Below, piece after piece: positions 1 to 11,320 of a stretch of 64,000 bases of DNA. Location of the stretch: assembly GCF_027409185.1 (NCBI RefSeq), contig NC_084469.1, positions 30,060,293-30,124,292 of the forward strand, in the 5' to 3' direction. A model generated the notes under the pieces. The model did not search any database. It worked only from the letters and a program-made list of their open reading frames with translations, and was not told the DNA's origin. Numbering within the stretch: the first letter of the stretch is position 1; each line of letters starts with the position of its first letter. The stretch comes from Cynocephalus volans. Lineage: Eukaryota; Chordata; Mammalia; Dermoptera; Cynocephalidae. The position numbers were made by a program, and so were the translations under genes.

Positions 1-2540
1 ATAAATGTCTGGATAGTTCTTCCCATTTCTGAGAAGAATATCATTGGAATTTTGATGGGGATTGCATTGAACTTGTATATCACTTTGGGTAGTATGGACA
101 TTTTCACTATGTTGATTCTTCCAATCCAAGAGCATGGGATTTCTTTCCATCTTCTTGTATCCTCTCTAATTTCTCTCAGCAGTGGTTTGTAGTTCTCATT
201 ATAGAGATTTTTCACATCCTTGGTTAACTCAATTCCTAAGTATTTTATTTTTTTGGTGGCTATTGTAAATGGGTAGGCTTTCTTGATTTCTCGTTCTGCA
301 TGTTCACTATTGGAGAAAAGAAATGCTACTGATTTTTGTGTGTTGATTTTGTATCCTGCTACTGTGCTGAAATCATTTATCAATTCCAACAGTTTTTTTG
401 TAGAGGTTTTAGGCTGTTCGATATATAGGATCATGTCATCTGCAAACAGGGACAGTTTGACTTCATCTTTTCCAATCTGGATGCCCTTTATTTCTTTTTC
501 TTTTCTGATTGCTCTGGCTAGTACTTCCAACACTATGTTGAATAGGAGTGCTGAGAGTGGGCATCCTTGTCTAGTTCCTGTTCTTAAAGGAAAAGCTTTC
601 AGCTTTTCCCCATTCAGGATGATATTGGCAGTGGGTTTATCATATATGGCTTTAATTATGTTGAGATACTTTCCCTCTATACCTAACTTATAGAGGGTCT
701 TTGTCATGAATGAGTGCTGAACTTTATCAAATGCTTTTTCAGCATCTATAGAGATGATCATATGGTCCTTGTGTTTGACTTTATTAATATGGTGTACCAC
801 ATTTATTGATTTGCATATGTTGAACCAACCTTGCATCCCTGGGATGAATCCCACTTGATCATGATGAATAATTTTACGTATGTGTTGCTGTATTCTGTTT
901 GCTAGTATTTTAGTGAGGATTTTTGCATCTATATTCATCAAGGATATTGGCCTGTAGTTTTCTTTTTTGGTTATATCTTTACCTGGTTTTGGTATCAGGA
1001 TGATGTTTGCTTCATAGAATGAGTTTGGGAGATTTGCGTCCATTTCAATCTTTTGGAATAGTTTGTAAAGAATCGGTGTCAATTCCTCTTTGAATGTTTG
1101 GTAAAATTCTGCTGTGAATCCATCTGGTCCTGGGCTTTTCTTTGTTGGGAGCCTTCTGATAACAGCTTCAATCTCCTTTATTGTTATTGGTCTGTTCAAA
1201 TTTTCTACGTCGTCATGGTTCAGTTTTGAGAGCTTGTGTGTGTCCAGAAATTTATCCATTTCCTCCAGATTTTCAAATTTGTTGGCGTGTAGTTGTTTAT
1301 AGTAGTCTCGAATGATTCCTTGTATTTCAGATGAATCAGTTGTGATATCACCTTTTTCATTTCTAATTTTTATTTGAGTCTTCTCTCTTCTTTTTTTTGT
1401 TAGCCATACTAATGGTTTGTCAATTTTATTTATCTTTTCAAAAAACCAACTTTTTGATTCATTGATCTTTTGAATTGTTTTTTTGGTTTTCAATTTCATT
1501 CAGTTCTGTTCTGATCTTAATGATTTCTTTCCGTCTGCTAACTTTAGGTTTGGATTGTTCTTGTTTTTCTAGTTCTTTACGGTGAAGTGTTAGGTTGTTC
1601 ACTTGCCATCTTTCCATTCTTCTGAGGTGAGCATTTAATGCAATAAATTTCCCCCTTAATACTGCTTTTGCAGTATCCCACAGGTTTTGGTATGATGTAT
1701 CATTATTTTCATTAGTTTCTCTAAAGGTTTTGATTCCCTGCTTGATTTCTTCTTGGACCCATATGTCATTAAGTAGAATGCTGTTTAATTTCCATGTGTT
1801 TGTATAGTTTCCAGAGTTTCGTTTGTTATTAATTTCTTGTTTTAATCCATTGTGGTCTGAGAAGATACATGGGATAATTCCAATTTTTTTGAATTTATTG
1901 AGACTTGATTTGTGACCTAATATGTGATCTATCCTGGAGAATGATCCATGTGCTGATGAGAAGAATGAATATTCTGAGGTTTTTGGATGGAATGTTCTGT
2001 AGATATCTGCCAATTCCAATTGGTCTAGAGTCTTGTTTAGATCTTGTGTTTCTCTACTGATTCTTTGCCTAGATGATCTGTCTAATATTGACAGTGGGGT
2101 GTTCAGGTCCCCTGCTATTATGGTATTAGTGTCTATTTCCTTCTTTAGGTCTAATAGAGTTTGTTTTATGAATCTGGCTACTCCAACATTGGGTGCATAC
2201 ATATTTATGATTGTTATGTCTTCTTGATGGATCAGTCCTTTTATCATTAAGTAGTGTCCCTCATTGTCTCTTTTTATGGTTTTTAGTTTTAAGTCTATTT
2301 GGCCAGATATAAGAATAGCTACTCCAGCTCGTTTTTCTTTTCTGTTTGCATGGTAAATCTTTTTCCATCCTTTCACTCTTAGTCTGTTTGAATCTTTATG
2401 GGTGAGGTGGGTCTCTTGTAGGCAGCATATAGTTGGGTCCTCCTTTTTGATCCAGTTAGCCAGTCTGTGTCTTTTGATGGGGAACTTAAGCCTCTTACAT
2501 TAAGAGTTGTTATTGAAAGTTGTTGATTTATTCCTAGCAT
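1..2540 (-). pseudogene. L1-A ORF2 (endonuclease-reverse transcriptase), broken, partial
   Basis: The ATG (2538-2540) opens a protein beginning [14 protein letters not shown], like L1 ORF2p starts. A one-base loss near 2478, relative to the second L1 (L1-B), shifts the frame after about 20 codons. The apurinic-type endonuclease domain stays open in another frame from 2376 to 1459, with recognisable GDLNTP and SDHNGL blocks. The reverse-transcriptase palm with an FADDMILY-type motif is encoded at about 418-450. The rest is split by stops and frameshifts. The C-terminal part and 3'UTR are outside the window. ORF2p would nick target DNA and reverse-transcribe L1 RNA, but this copy cannot make it whole. 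Confidence 0.9.
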
Positions 2541-2727
2541 TTTATCGGTTGTTTGGTTGTCTTAGGTGTCTTTTGTTCCTTGCTTTTTCATTTACTGTTT
2601 GGTTTCTGTGTTTGTTGGTTCCTTAGGTTGTAGATAGTGTTTTTGTTAGCTTGTTTTCTCTTCATGAATGCCATTTTTATTGTACTAGCGGGTTTAGATT
2701 TTTCTTGGGTTTTTATGGCAGTGGTAG

Positions 2728-3708
2728 TTATTTTTCAGGAAGCAAACCCAGTATTCCCTTGAGGATTTCTTGTAAGGGTGGTCGTGTGGTAGTGAACTCC
2801 CGCAGTTTTTGTTTGTCTGAGAAATATACTATTAGCCCTTCATTTCGGAAGGATAGCCTTGCAGGGTAGAGTATTCTTGGCTGGCAATCTTTGTCTTTTA
2901 GTATTTTGAAAATATCATCCCATTCCTTTCTAGCTTTTAGGGTTTGTGATGAAAAGTCTGATGTTAGTCTGATTAGGGCTCCCTTATAGGTGATTTGACA
3001 CTTCTCTCTTGCAGCTTTTAAGATTCTCTCTTTGTCTCTTAGTTTTGCCAATTTGAGTATGACTTGTCTTGGAGAAGGCCTTTTTGGGTTGAATATGTAT
3101 GGAGATCGTTGAGCTTCCTGGATCTGAAGATCTGTGATTTTTCCTATACCTGCGAAGTTTTCTGCTACCATTTTGTTGAATATGTTTTCAATGGAATCTC
3201 CATTTTCCTCCCCTTCTGGGATACCCATGACTTGGGTATTTGAGCGCTTAAGGTTGTCTGATATCTCTCTCAGATTTTCTTCAATGTCTTTGATTCTTTT
3301 TTCTTTCTTTTTGTCTGCTTGTGTTATTTCAAACAGCCCATCTTCAAGTTCAGAGGTTCTCTCTTCAACTTCGACAAGCCTGCTGGTTAAACTCTCCGTT
3401 GTGTTTTTTATTTCGCTGAATAACTTCTTCAGTTCAGCAAGTTCTGCTACATTTTTTTTCAGGACATTGATTTCCTTGTACATTTCCTCTTTCAGATCCT
3501 GTATACTTTTCCTCATTTCATCATGATGTCTAGCTGAGTTTTCTTGTATCTCATTCAGTTTCCTTAGAATTATCACTTGAAATTCCTTGTCAGTCATTTC
3601 AAGGGTTTCTTGTTCTATAGGATCTAGATTTTGAGATTTATTAACTTTTGGTGGTGTACTTTCTTGATTTTTTGTATTTCTGGTATCTTTTTTTTGATGT
3701 TTATTCAT
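2728..3708 (-). CDS. L1-A ORF1p, RNA-binding chaperone, intact
   Basis: A 326-codon frame with no stop, close to the 338 residues of human ORF1p. In L1s this protein forms trimers that coat L1 RNA in cytoplasmic RNPs. Visible parts, in order: a charged N-terminus; a heptad-rich coiled coil at about residues 44-150 (runs such as EERTSELED); an RRM-like middle with a SPRQVILK block matching the RNA-binding loop of other ORF1ps; and a C-terminal domain with YPARLSF. I chose the ATG at 3706-3708. The frame stays open a few codons upstream, but only to a GTG. The ORF ends with TAA at 2728, and a 187-nt spacer separates it from ORF2. Intactness alone does not show expression. Confidence 0.85.
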   Translation of the reverse strand: MNKHQKKDTRNTKNQESTPPKVNKSQNLDPIEQETLEMTDKEFQVIILRKLNEIQENSARHHDEMRKSIQDLKEEMYKEINVLKKNVAELAELKKLFSEIKNTTESLTSRLVEVEERTSELEDGLFEITQADKKKEKRIKDIEENLREISDNLKRSNTQVMGIPEGEENGDSIENIFNKMVAENFAGIGKITDLQIQEAQRSPYIFNPKRPSPRQVILKLAKLRDKERILKAAREKCQITYKGALIRLTSDFSSQTLKARKEWDDIFKILKDKDCQPRILYPARLSFRNEGLIVYFSDKQKLREFTTTRPPLQEILKGILGLLPEK

Positions 3709-5265
3709 TGTGGCAGGGGATTTCACAGTCCACCGGTTTGAGACTAATGACTAACTCAGATGTTGCTGTGGTTGCCAATTTGTTATGGCTACCTACATGA
3801 CTGCTCAGTTGGCCTCTAGTGCCTTGTGTATGTGGTTGCCTCGGGTCTTGGGCCTCTCCGGGGAGCCACCTTTCTGGTCAGCTTGGACTCTGCTGGGCTG
3901 GTGGATCACGTACCACAGGGTGTGTGATCTCTGTTGAGCTTTCACTTCCTGTGCAGGACTTCTCCCTGTTCCGTGTGCTCTGGCCCAGGCTGTTGGATCA
4001 TGCAGTGGCGACCCCACAGGGTGTGTGGTTTCTGTCGAGTCTCTGCCTCCCTGGCCGGACGTCTCCCCACTCTGTGCGCTCTGTGCTGGGCTGGGACATG
4101 TCCTCTGCAACCCTCGTCTATCAGCTGGGCCTTCAATACCTGCTCAGCACCACCTCGCCCAGGGAGTCAACCAGGTTTCTGGTAGGCACAGATGACCAGT
4201 CGCTCTGGGTGCCTTTGTAGCACTGTGTAGATCTTTCTCAGGACTTGTTCACCTTTGTATCCCCCCAGCATAGACCGAATCTAGTGCCCACCTGCAGCCA
4301 GCTTTCCGGCAGGTTCAAGCGGACCTGGGAACTCTCCTACCAGACTATTCCCAACCAGAAATTCGTTAGGCTTTTTTCCGAACTGGTGGCTGCAGAGATG
4401 GTATCTGCCTCCCAGTTACAGGATGTTTACCGGGGGCCGGAGTCCAGGGTGTGGTGGAGTGACAGTCAGCCCGCCTGTACTTCCTTGCCCTCCTGACACT
4501 GGCTGGGGATGCCCCACGCCACCAGCCCTGCCAGAGAACTGCGGAGGGAGTGGGAGGGGAGGCCGGCCCACAGGCTCCGGAAAGCCCCGCGCTGGGCCAA
4601 GCAAGTGGGAAGGCTCAGTGAGGGGCCGAGCCGGGCGGACCTGCCAGCACCTGGGAAAATGGAGGCAGCCCCAGGGCGGTGAGTGAACCGGTGATGCAGG
4701 CGGGAGCTAGGTGGGCGTCAGCCCCCTGAACAGGGCTGGGCCGGGGGTCACTCACAGGGCTGTGCCAGGTCGGGCACTCACTCTCTGCCTCTGGTTTGTC
4801 ACTTTCCCCGTTCTCGGCCCCTGCCTCCTCAGGCTGTTCAGTCGGTCCTGCGGCGCGGCTCAGGCGCTCCCAGGAATCTTTTTTATGCCGGCCTGAAACC
4901 TCGAATCCTGAATAGGGCCGCTGGCCACCTTCAGCGCGGCCCTGGCCTCCGGGATCCTGTCTGCATCCACAGCAGCCCTGGCGCCGTGTTCCCTGTTTAG
5001 AGACTCGCTTTTGCAGCTAAGAAACAGTTCTTTTCCTGCTCCACACTTCAAAGCTGTTGCCTGTAAATGAGGCAGCCTCTCCTGCCTGGGGCAAAGTGGC
5101 TGTCAGCCCCCACGACCGGCCACCAGCAGTGGTCCTCCCTTAAGAGATGGCGAGAGGAAGGTCCACAAGTTTCCCGGCTGCCTGAGGCCCAGTGGCCGCC
5201 TTTTCCACCTCAGCTACTCCGCACCAACCGCCGCAGCCACCGCCATCTTGAAACCCCCTCCCAAG
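3709..5265 (-). promoter_or_regulatory. L1-A 5'UTR/internal promoter, CpG-rich
   Basis: About 1.55 kb of GC-rich, CpG-containing sequence lies upstream of ORF1, in sharp contrast to the AT-rich surroundings; 4400-5250 is the richest part. The ORF1-proximal portion contains two copies of a degenerate ~100-bp unit, with anchors TGTGATCTCT at 3923 and TGTGGTTTCT at 4024. L1-B has more copies of the same unit. L1 5'UTRs act as internal RNA polymerase II promoters and often also fire antisense. Promoter function here is inferred from position and composition. Confidence 0.75.
5240..5250 (-). promoter_or_regulatory. YY1-like motif at L1-A 5' end
   Basis: The plus strand reads CCGCCATCTTG, so the L1 sense strand reads CAAGATGGCGG about 15-25 nt from the inferred 5' end. 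Human L1 has a YY1 site in the same place that sets the transcription start. The match to the YY1 core (GCCAT) is exact. Function is inferred by analogy. Confidence 0.55.
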
Positions 5266-5860
5266 GAAATTTCAAGAAGAGTACCAGGGCTGGATGGAGA
5301 AGCCAGATAGAGACTGGAACCTGGCAGACATGTTGACTGTGCTTTCTGCAGAGTTGCATTGCTAGCTAGCTTTTCTAGTGGGGTGCCTCTACTGGCTGGA
5401 ATGCAGAGCCACTAACCAGATCTCTGCACTGGTTGCTGTGATCCCCATTCTGACTCATTGTTTCTAACTGACCCCAGGTAGTTTTGCACTGATGGTACCC
5501 CCAATATTTCCTGTGGGGTAAGATAAGGGTATGCCTCCTGCGAAGGGTTCCAGAATGGTGGGGAACCTGAATGTATTCCTCCAACTCTCTCCACTGTAGA
5601 AACCATGGGACCTGGGGAGTATTCAGTGCATATTGCTGTGCTAGCTGAGGAGGGGAGAGGTGATGTGGTCAAAGTGAAATCATTCCTCTTACCTTTGAAT
5701 GTGGCTTTTCTCAGTTCTGTGGTCCAAGAGAGTGTCTCAATATCCCTCCTGAGTTCTGGGATGTCACGAAGGTATTGTTTTCCGTGGATAGTTGAGGTTG
5801 AACCTGTATGAGGGGGAGTGAAGCGAGAGAACTCCCACCTCAACATCTTGCTGATGTCCT
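5266..5860 (-). repeat. Probable old L1 5'UTR remnant
   Basis: No gene. Near 5835-5860 the minus strand reads AAGATGTTGAGGTGGGAG, which resembles the AAGATGG...GAGTAGG start of many L1s. The stretch between it and L1-A would be a decayed L1 5'UTR in the same orientation. A minus-strand frame of more than 100 codons at 5412-5846 matches nothing I recognise, and I treat it as chance. The family assignment is tentative. Confidence 0.3.
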
Positions 5861-7235
5861 TTCTCTGGCTACTTTTAACGATTTGTCATTCATTTTCAAT
5901 TGTGTGCTTTGGTATGATTATTTTGATTGGGGTTTAGACTACTTGGCATTTGTTAAACTTCTATCGTTTGTGGGTTTACAATTTTTATAAAAATTTGGAA
6001 ATATTTGGCTATTATTTCAATAAATTTTTATGACCCTCTCTTCTCTTTCTGAGACTTCAATTACATATTTGTCAGACCACTTACTATTATCCCACAAGTC
6101 ACTGAGGGTTTATTCATTTTGTTCCAATGTTTTCCTTTCTATACTTTACATAGACTTTTTTAAAAAATTGATTTTATTGTTATGTTTTCAAGTTCATTGT
6201 TTTTTTCTTCCATGTTAAATATTCTTTTGATCTCATCCAGGGAAATGTTCATTTTCTATTTTGCATTTAAAAAATTTTTCATGATTTTTATATTGTTCTT
6301 TTTCCTATCTTTCACTTCTTGACTAATGAATTTGTTTTGTAATGTTCAGCTTATGAAGCATATTCATAAGAGCTGTTTCAGTATCCTTGTCTGCTAGTTC
6401 TATCATCTGTAACATTTCTGGGTCTGTTTCTATTAACTTATTTTCCCCCTCAACATGGATCAAATATTTTTGCTTTTACATATGTCTAGTAATATTTTAT
6501 TGTATGCCAGACATTGTAATTTTACATTTTTGAGTGCTGGATTTTGTTGTATTTCTGTAAGGAATGCTGGACTTTTATTGCTGAAATTTAAGTCACAAGT
6601 GAATTAGTTTGATCTTTTTCAAGCTGTTTTCAAAACTCTTTATGTGTGGGATAGAATAGCCTTATTTCAAGGCTAATTTAACTGTACGTATAAAACCCGG
6701 GCCCTTTGAAGTCTCTACTGAATGCTCTGTGTATGAAAAGTTCTCTCCACATTGGCTGGAGGGAGCTCAAACAATTCCTGATTCAGTGTGAGTGCAGAGA
6801 ACTATTTGTCATACAGGTCTCCAGCATTTTTTCCCCATAATAAGTTGTCCTTTCCTCATAGGGCTCTTATCCTGTGATGAACAGATGGATACTCAGCGAA
6901 AGCCTGAGATTACTATGCCAATAAATATAATTCTTTTCCTGAGTAGCTCTCTCTCCTCTCTGTGACTCTGCTCTGCAAATTCCAACTATCTCAGCCTTCC
7001 TGAACTTTAGTCTCTGTCTCTCCACCTCAGTGAGATTCCTGGCCTCTGTTTGGGTTTCCCCTCCCTACTCCAGAGTCTTAAAACTTCTTCCAGGTAGGAA
7101 ATATGCCCAATGGTAGGGTTCCCTTCCTTTGTTTCTCTTCTTTTAGATATTGGAATTCCTGCTGCCTAGTGTCTCATATTTGAAAGTAGTAGTTTCCTAT
7201 GTTGTTGTCCATTTTCTGGTTGCTTACATTGATAG
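5861..7235 (-). repeat. Ancient L1M/HAL1-type LINE debris
   Basis: No gene. Stretches such as the GAGACTTCAATTACATATTT block near 6051 and the TTGTATGCCAGACATTGTAA block near 6499 resemble old HAL1/L1M consensus read in reverse. The sequence is AT-rich and has no long frame. The HAL1 versus L1M assignment is from memory and not firm. Confidence 0.5.
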
Positions 7236-7600
7236 GGTGAGTCCAGGCTCTGGTACTCCACCATGGGTTGAAATCTTATATACATTTAATATTCACACAT
7301 TTAATTTCTTTATCTCATTTAATTTTCTGGTTTAATATCTTTAGTACAAGGTTAAATAATAGTTATAGTGGGCATCTTTATCTTGCAGGAAACAACTCAG
7401 GTGATAAAATAGCTCATTTCATTTTATTGTTTAAGAATGTTCCTTCAAATTTGTGATGAGGGCATCAGTCACTATCTATAACTGCTAGGGTGGGGAGGGA
7501 TAATGATATTGGGATTCTACTGGAACCTTTTATGATAGAAATAATTTTCAGTTTTTAGTACTTTTGAGAAGTTACCATCCTTATCAATAATTAAATTATA
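7236..7600 (-). repeat. Short L1 reverse-transcriptase fragment
   Basis: About 7335-7460 is a degenerate match to the L1 ORF2 RT region in reverse: compare TAGTGGGCATCTTTATCTTG here with GAGTGGGCATCCTTGTCTAG in L1-A at 556-575. No open frame remains. Confidence 0.5.
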
Positions 7601-8351
7601 TTATTATATGATTATTAAACCTGTAAAATGCAAATAAAAATAGTGAAACTCAGTTTTGGTGAGGCTATGTAGAAATAGTTACATTTTTATAGCAATTTGG
7701 CAATATAGAACACAAGCTTTAAAACTATCCGTAATTATCGGTGGATATATTAGTTTTTAAGCATGTAAGGCAGTAGAATAAATCACATGAAAAAGTAATG
7801 CTTATGGAAATGATATTTTTCATATTTAAAAATTTGAATTAATTTACAAACAGAACAGTAATCTTTGACCACACTATAGTGTAAGGGTGTATTGGCACAC
7901 CTCAAATGCTGTAATTATGACAAACACGTAAACTGTGTTGTTACTTAGACATTCCTGTACAAAATATACATATGTAAGAGTAATCAATAAAGTTAAAAAG
8001 GTGGAACTAAAAATATTGGTACATATCAATTTAAACAATGAAAGATTCAGGTTTGTCATGGAATTAGGAGGGAATATGGGATGATGTCAACCTTTGTATT
8101 TTAAATTAAGTAGGTAAATTTTTACTAAGTCCCTAGTAAGCATTATTTGAAAGGTAGATTGAAATCTTCCCCTCATGTGAATCAGTAAGTAGACAATTCC
8201 CATTAAATTCCACAATGTTTTCCAAAAGAGTAGTTTAAGCACGCAGTGTTCCTTCTAGGTTACAGTTCAGGCAATAGGTGATTCCTTACTGACAGTTTCT
8301 AAGAGTGAATTCACGTTATCTACTGATGTTTAGCTTTCATTTTAAGAAGGA
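7601..8351. other. AT-rich intergenic stretch
   Basis: I see no gene. Parts of 7620-7760 (for example the block around 'agcaatttggcaatat') loosely resemble an old L1ME fragment in plus orientation. The rest is unassigned. Confidence 0.4.
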
Positions 8352-8762
8352 CTGCTGTGGGCCTTGGACCAACCCAGTTTCCCCTCCTTTCTTGCTTTCA
8401 CTCTCTAGAATAACTGTCGAATATGCTGGGAATGCAACAACCTGAGACATGGAAGAATTGGCCAGAACAGTCCAGGTTCTGTTTTAGAAACAGGATGTCC
8501 TTCAATGCTTTAGCTCCATGGTTCGACTGTCCCCAGAATATAAAAGCCAGGGCAGGCTGCTCTCCAGGGTCCCTCAACTGCAGTGCAAGTGAGGACACAT
8601 GCAGATGAGGCTCCATCAGCCCTGGACAGCTTTCCTGAGCCTTTGAGGACTGGTTCAAAATGAATTCTAGGTTTCTGTTGTCCTTTGCTGCCTATTTGAA
8701 GGTAATAAATCCACCTTTGGTAATTTGTTGTGTGTGGGTATTCTGTTTCACCGGACTCAGAC
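8352..8762 (+). mobile_element. LTR-like sequence (possible solo LTR)
   Basis: This stretch has LTR-like order on the plus strand: a TG start, a TATA-type motif (ATATAAAAGC near 8540), a poly(A) signal (AATAAA near 8707) about 165 bp later, and an end at ...GACTCAGACA. The sequence right after (AGTTGGCAGTCAG) could be a primer-binding-site region. I could not find a target-site duplication or a partner LTR. An old promoter-like unique sequence remains an alternative. Confidence 0.35.
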
Positions 8763-8844
8763 AAGTTGGCAGTCAGTGCCCAGTGAACCTGTTTCACAAC
8801 TACCACCACAATGGCTGACACTTATTGAAAATAAATATACTAGG

Positions 8845-9085
8845 AGTTAACCCCTTACATGCTTTCACGACCATCTCATTTAATTATCACAAGGAATGCT
8901 TTATATTTATTTTCATATTTAAACTTACTGACAGCACAGCAACATAGGTTTTACTTACTTCCAAAGCTTAAATAACTTCCCAGGGTCACACAACTTAAAA
9001 GTGGCAAAGCCAAGATTTGAACTTGCTTCAATCTAACTTTGGAGTTCATGCTGTCTACTGCTTTGCCATACTACCTTTTATTGTT
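8845..9085 (-). repeat. MIR SINE
   Basis: The reverse complement follows the MIR consensus: the core CCCAGGGTCACACAACTTAAAAGTGGCAAAGCC-type block at about 8980-9013, then the TTTGAACTT and 'ctgtctactgctttgccatact' ends. This is an ancient mammalian tRNA-derived SINE. Confidence 0.85.
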
Positions 9086-10353
9086 AGATGATAGTGTATG
9101 GGCTTCCTGTAAGGTAAATAGGGAGCAGACGAGCTGGCTATCAACAATTGACCGCTACTGGAGGAGATATTATCTACAGAAATCACAACCTACAGCACCG
9201 AAGCATGCAGCCAGATACCTAAAGGGAAGCAGACAGCAAGAACAAAAAACAGCTCCCAGTGGTAACCTTTTATTTTCCTATGGAAACGCATTGGTTATGG
9301 CTGTAATTTATTGTGCATATTTTTGCCATGTTTTTACAGACAAAGCTTTCCAAGTCTTTTTTGGTAGCCATCCACAATAATTGATGTATTCTGAAAATAC
9401 TGGCCTGAGTTGACCTTGGGAAAAATACAGAATAGTGTGGGCTAACTAGGGACCATATAAGTTATGAACTGATGATGGTGAGCCTGCATACTGGGATAAA
9501 TAGTTTGAACCTTATCCTGAAGGTGGTATAAAGCCACTGAACATTTCTAATGGTGATATAACCATATTTTATGAAGATTAATCTGATTGTGGTGTACAGA
9601 GTAAATGGAATGTGGATGAACCAGGGACTGAAGACCAACTAGGAGCAGATTTTACTCATTCAGTTAGGAGATTATAAAGTGTTCATAAAAATCATTCTTT
9701 TATGGCCCCCAACTTTATGGTTGCAACAATTCTGGTGGGATTCAGCACATATTAATGGTGCCAGGTGTTATGCCAAGTGGCATGCATTGGGGCTGCAAAG
9801 ATGAAACGGGCTTGGAAAGAGTTGCCCCAAAGATAAAAATAAAGTTTTTATGTGCATGGTTGGAGGATTGTGAGTCTTGGATGCCTGGTAAAACATTGCA
9901 GTGAGTCTATCAAAAGATTCCATTTCCACTAAACCCTTCTTAGACTCAATTCCTAGTCATTGAGCATGTGGGCTTCACAGACATGGGACGTTCAGAAACA
10001 AGAGTGGCAGAAACACTGTTGGTAGGGATCCAGGTCATCAAGGTCACAGCGATGTACGGGGGAAGGTTATCTTTCCCTGAATTTTATTCTTGGACACATT
10101 TAACATCCCAACCACATATTCCTTTATTTTGGTCATGAGCTGTCCCATGTTGTTTTAAAACTATTGAAGCAATAATTGTAAAAACTTAACCTAATGACAT
10201 TGACCTGATGGTGAGCTTCTTCTGATATAGTTTTGTAGCTTAGCCATGAATTTTAGGTTCAGATCACAGGTGTTAGAAGCGAGGTCTCCAATTTCTCTCT
10301 TCCGTTCAATGCAGATAGGTTGAGACTCCATAGTGGATGTCAAGTCACTACCA
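9086..10353. other. 3' flank of the OR1G1-like gene
   Basis: No gene recognised. Short frames here (for example one starting inside the MIR at 9039) show no family signature. About 9480-9680 looks like an old interspersed repeat ('accttatcctgaaggtggtataaagccactgaacatt'-type text) that I cannot name. The last few hundred bases would include the OR gene's 3'UTR. Confidence 0.4.
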
Positions 10354-11295
10354 CTAAAGGAAATTGATTTTCCTAACCCAAATTAGCTTTCTCAGGGAAG
10401 ACTTGATATCTTGGTTCCTCAAACTGTAGATAAACGGATTCAACATTGGGGTTACCACTGTGTACATCACCGATGCAACTGTGCCCTTCCATGCTGAGTG
10501 GGTCGAGGGGGGACTGAAATAAACACAAAAGGAAGTCCCAAAGAAGAGAGAGACCACAGAGAGATGAGAGCTGCAGGTGGAAAAGGCTTTTCGCTTCCCC
10601 TGAGCTGAGGGCATCTTCAGGATGGTTGAGAAAATGTATGCGTAAGAGATAATCAGACAAAGCACGCAAACCAAGCCTGAAAAACCCCCAACAGTGTAAA
10701 TCACCACCTCATTGACAAAGGGGTCTGAGCAGGAGATACTCAGGAGGGGATTGACGTCACAGAAGAAGTGTGGGACCTTGTGGTCTGCACAGAAGGACAG
10801 GCTGTTCATCAGGAGTGTGTGGAGAAGGGAATGGAGGGCATTCATGACCCAGGATGCAGACACTAGGAAGACACAAAGTCCAGGGCTCATGACCATGATG
10901 TAATGGAGTGGGTGGCATATGGCCACAAAGCGGTCGTAGGCCATCACAGCCAAGAGGAAGGCCTCCAGCATCACAAACAATATGAAAAAATACAGTTGTG
11001 ATAGACACCCTGAGTACGAGATGGCCTGACTCTGGATCCATATGATTGCCAGCATCTTAGGGACTGTGGTGGACACAAAGCAGGCATCAGTGAGAGAGAG
11101 GTTGGCCAGGAAGAAGTACATGGGGGTATGGAGTTGAGCATCAGTGATGATGGCCAGAATAATGAGGAAGTTGCCCACCATGGTGACCAAGTACATGGAC
11201 AGGAAGAGCCCACAGAGTACCTCTTGCTGTTCTGGCTGCTCAGAGAAGCCCAGGAGGTAAAATATTGAGTCGCGGGTCAGATTTTCCCATCCCAT
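10354..11295 (-). CDS. OR1G1: Olfactory receptor, OR1G1-like, intact
   Basis: This is a seven-transmembrane odorant GPCR of 313 residues, the same length as I recall for human OR1G1. It would act in olfactory-neuron cilia through Golf/adenylyl cyclase III. Visible signatures: N-glycosylation sequon N5-L-T; GN in TM1 (41-42); [10 protein letters not shown] (58-67); C97 and C179 for the TM3-ECL2 disulfide; [10 protein letters not shown] (118-127); SY in TM5 (217-218); [10 protein letters not shown] in TM6 (236-245); PMLNPFIY in TM7 (283-290). The frame runs 39 codons further upstream to another ATG at 11412. I chose the inner ATG because it gives the family length, fits the MGWENLT-type OR start, and sits 4 nt after a good splice acceptor. 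No stop or frameshift is present. The subfamily is assigned from remembered human sequence. The ligand is unknown. Confidence 0.88.
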   Translation of the reverse strand: MGWENLTRDSIFYLLGFSEQPEQQEVLCGLFLSMYLVTMVGNFLIILAIITDAQLHTPMYFFLANLSLTDACFVSTTVPKMLAIIWIQSQAISYSGCLSQLYFFILFVMLEAFLLAVMAYDRFVAICHPLHYIMVMSPGLCVFLVSASWVMNALHSLLHTLLMNSLSFCADHKVPHFFCDVNPLLSISCSDPFVNEVVIYTVGGFSGLVCVLCLIISYAYIFSTILKMPSAQGKRKAFSTCSSHLSVVSLFFGTSFCVYFSPPSTHSAWKGTVASVMYTVVTPMLNPFIYSLRNQDIKSSLRKLIWVRKINFL

Positions 11296-11320
11296 TTGTC
11301 TGTAAGCAGAAAGTTGAGTT
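11296..11320 (-). promoter_or_regulatory. Probable 3' splice site before OR1G1-like coding exon
   Basis: On the minus strand the sequence before the ATG is CTTTCTGCTTACAG followed by ACAA and ATG, a pyrimidine tract ending in CAG (the AG is the complement of 11300-11301). OR genes usually have non-coding exon(s) spliced to one coding exon just upstream of the ATG. This makes the upstream in-frame codons intronic. Confidence 0.6.

Larger units (their letters stand above)
1..5265 (-). mobile_element. L1 LINE (L1-A), 3' end outside window
   Basis: Read on the minus strand, this is an L1 in normal order: 5'UTR (3709-5265), ORF1 (2728-3708), a spacer and ORF2 (from 2540 leftward off the window). 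It is only a few percent different from the second L1 at 25386-31290 where I compared short stretches by eye, so it is fairly young. The 5' end is placed where the GC-rich 5'UTR stops, just after a CAAGATGG-type motif at 5240-5250, as is typical of L1 starts. ORF2 is broken, so this copy cannot move on its own. The 3'UTR, poly(A) and any target-site duplication lie outside the window. Confidence 0.93.

Noticed and set aside
283-693. Plus-strand 136-codon frame in L1-A, with a near-identical partner at 27246-27590
   Set aside because: It is exactly antisense to the L1 reverse-transcriptase region. Its openness follows from the coding constraint and youth of L1 on the other strand. No known antisense protein of this kind in that region.
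3805-5846. Many overlapping GC-rich frames between L1-A ORF1 and 5846 on both strands
   Set aside because: They lie in the L1 5'UTR or old L1 5'UTR remnant. GC-rich DNA has few stops; no conserved domain is seen.
9039-9380. 113-codon plus-strand frame
   Set aside because: It begins inside a MIR, has no family signature and no supporting context.
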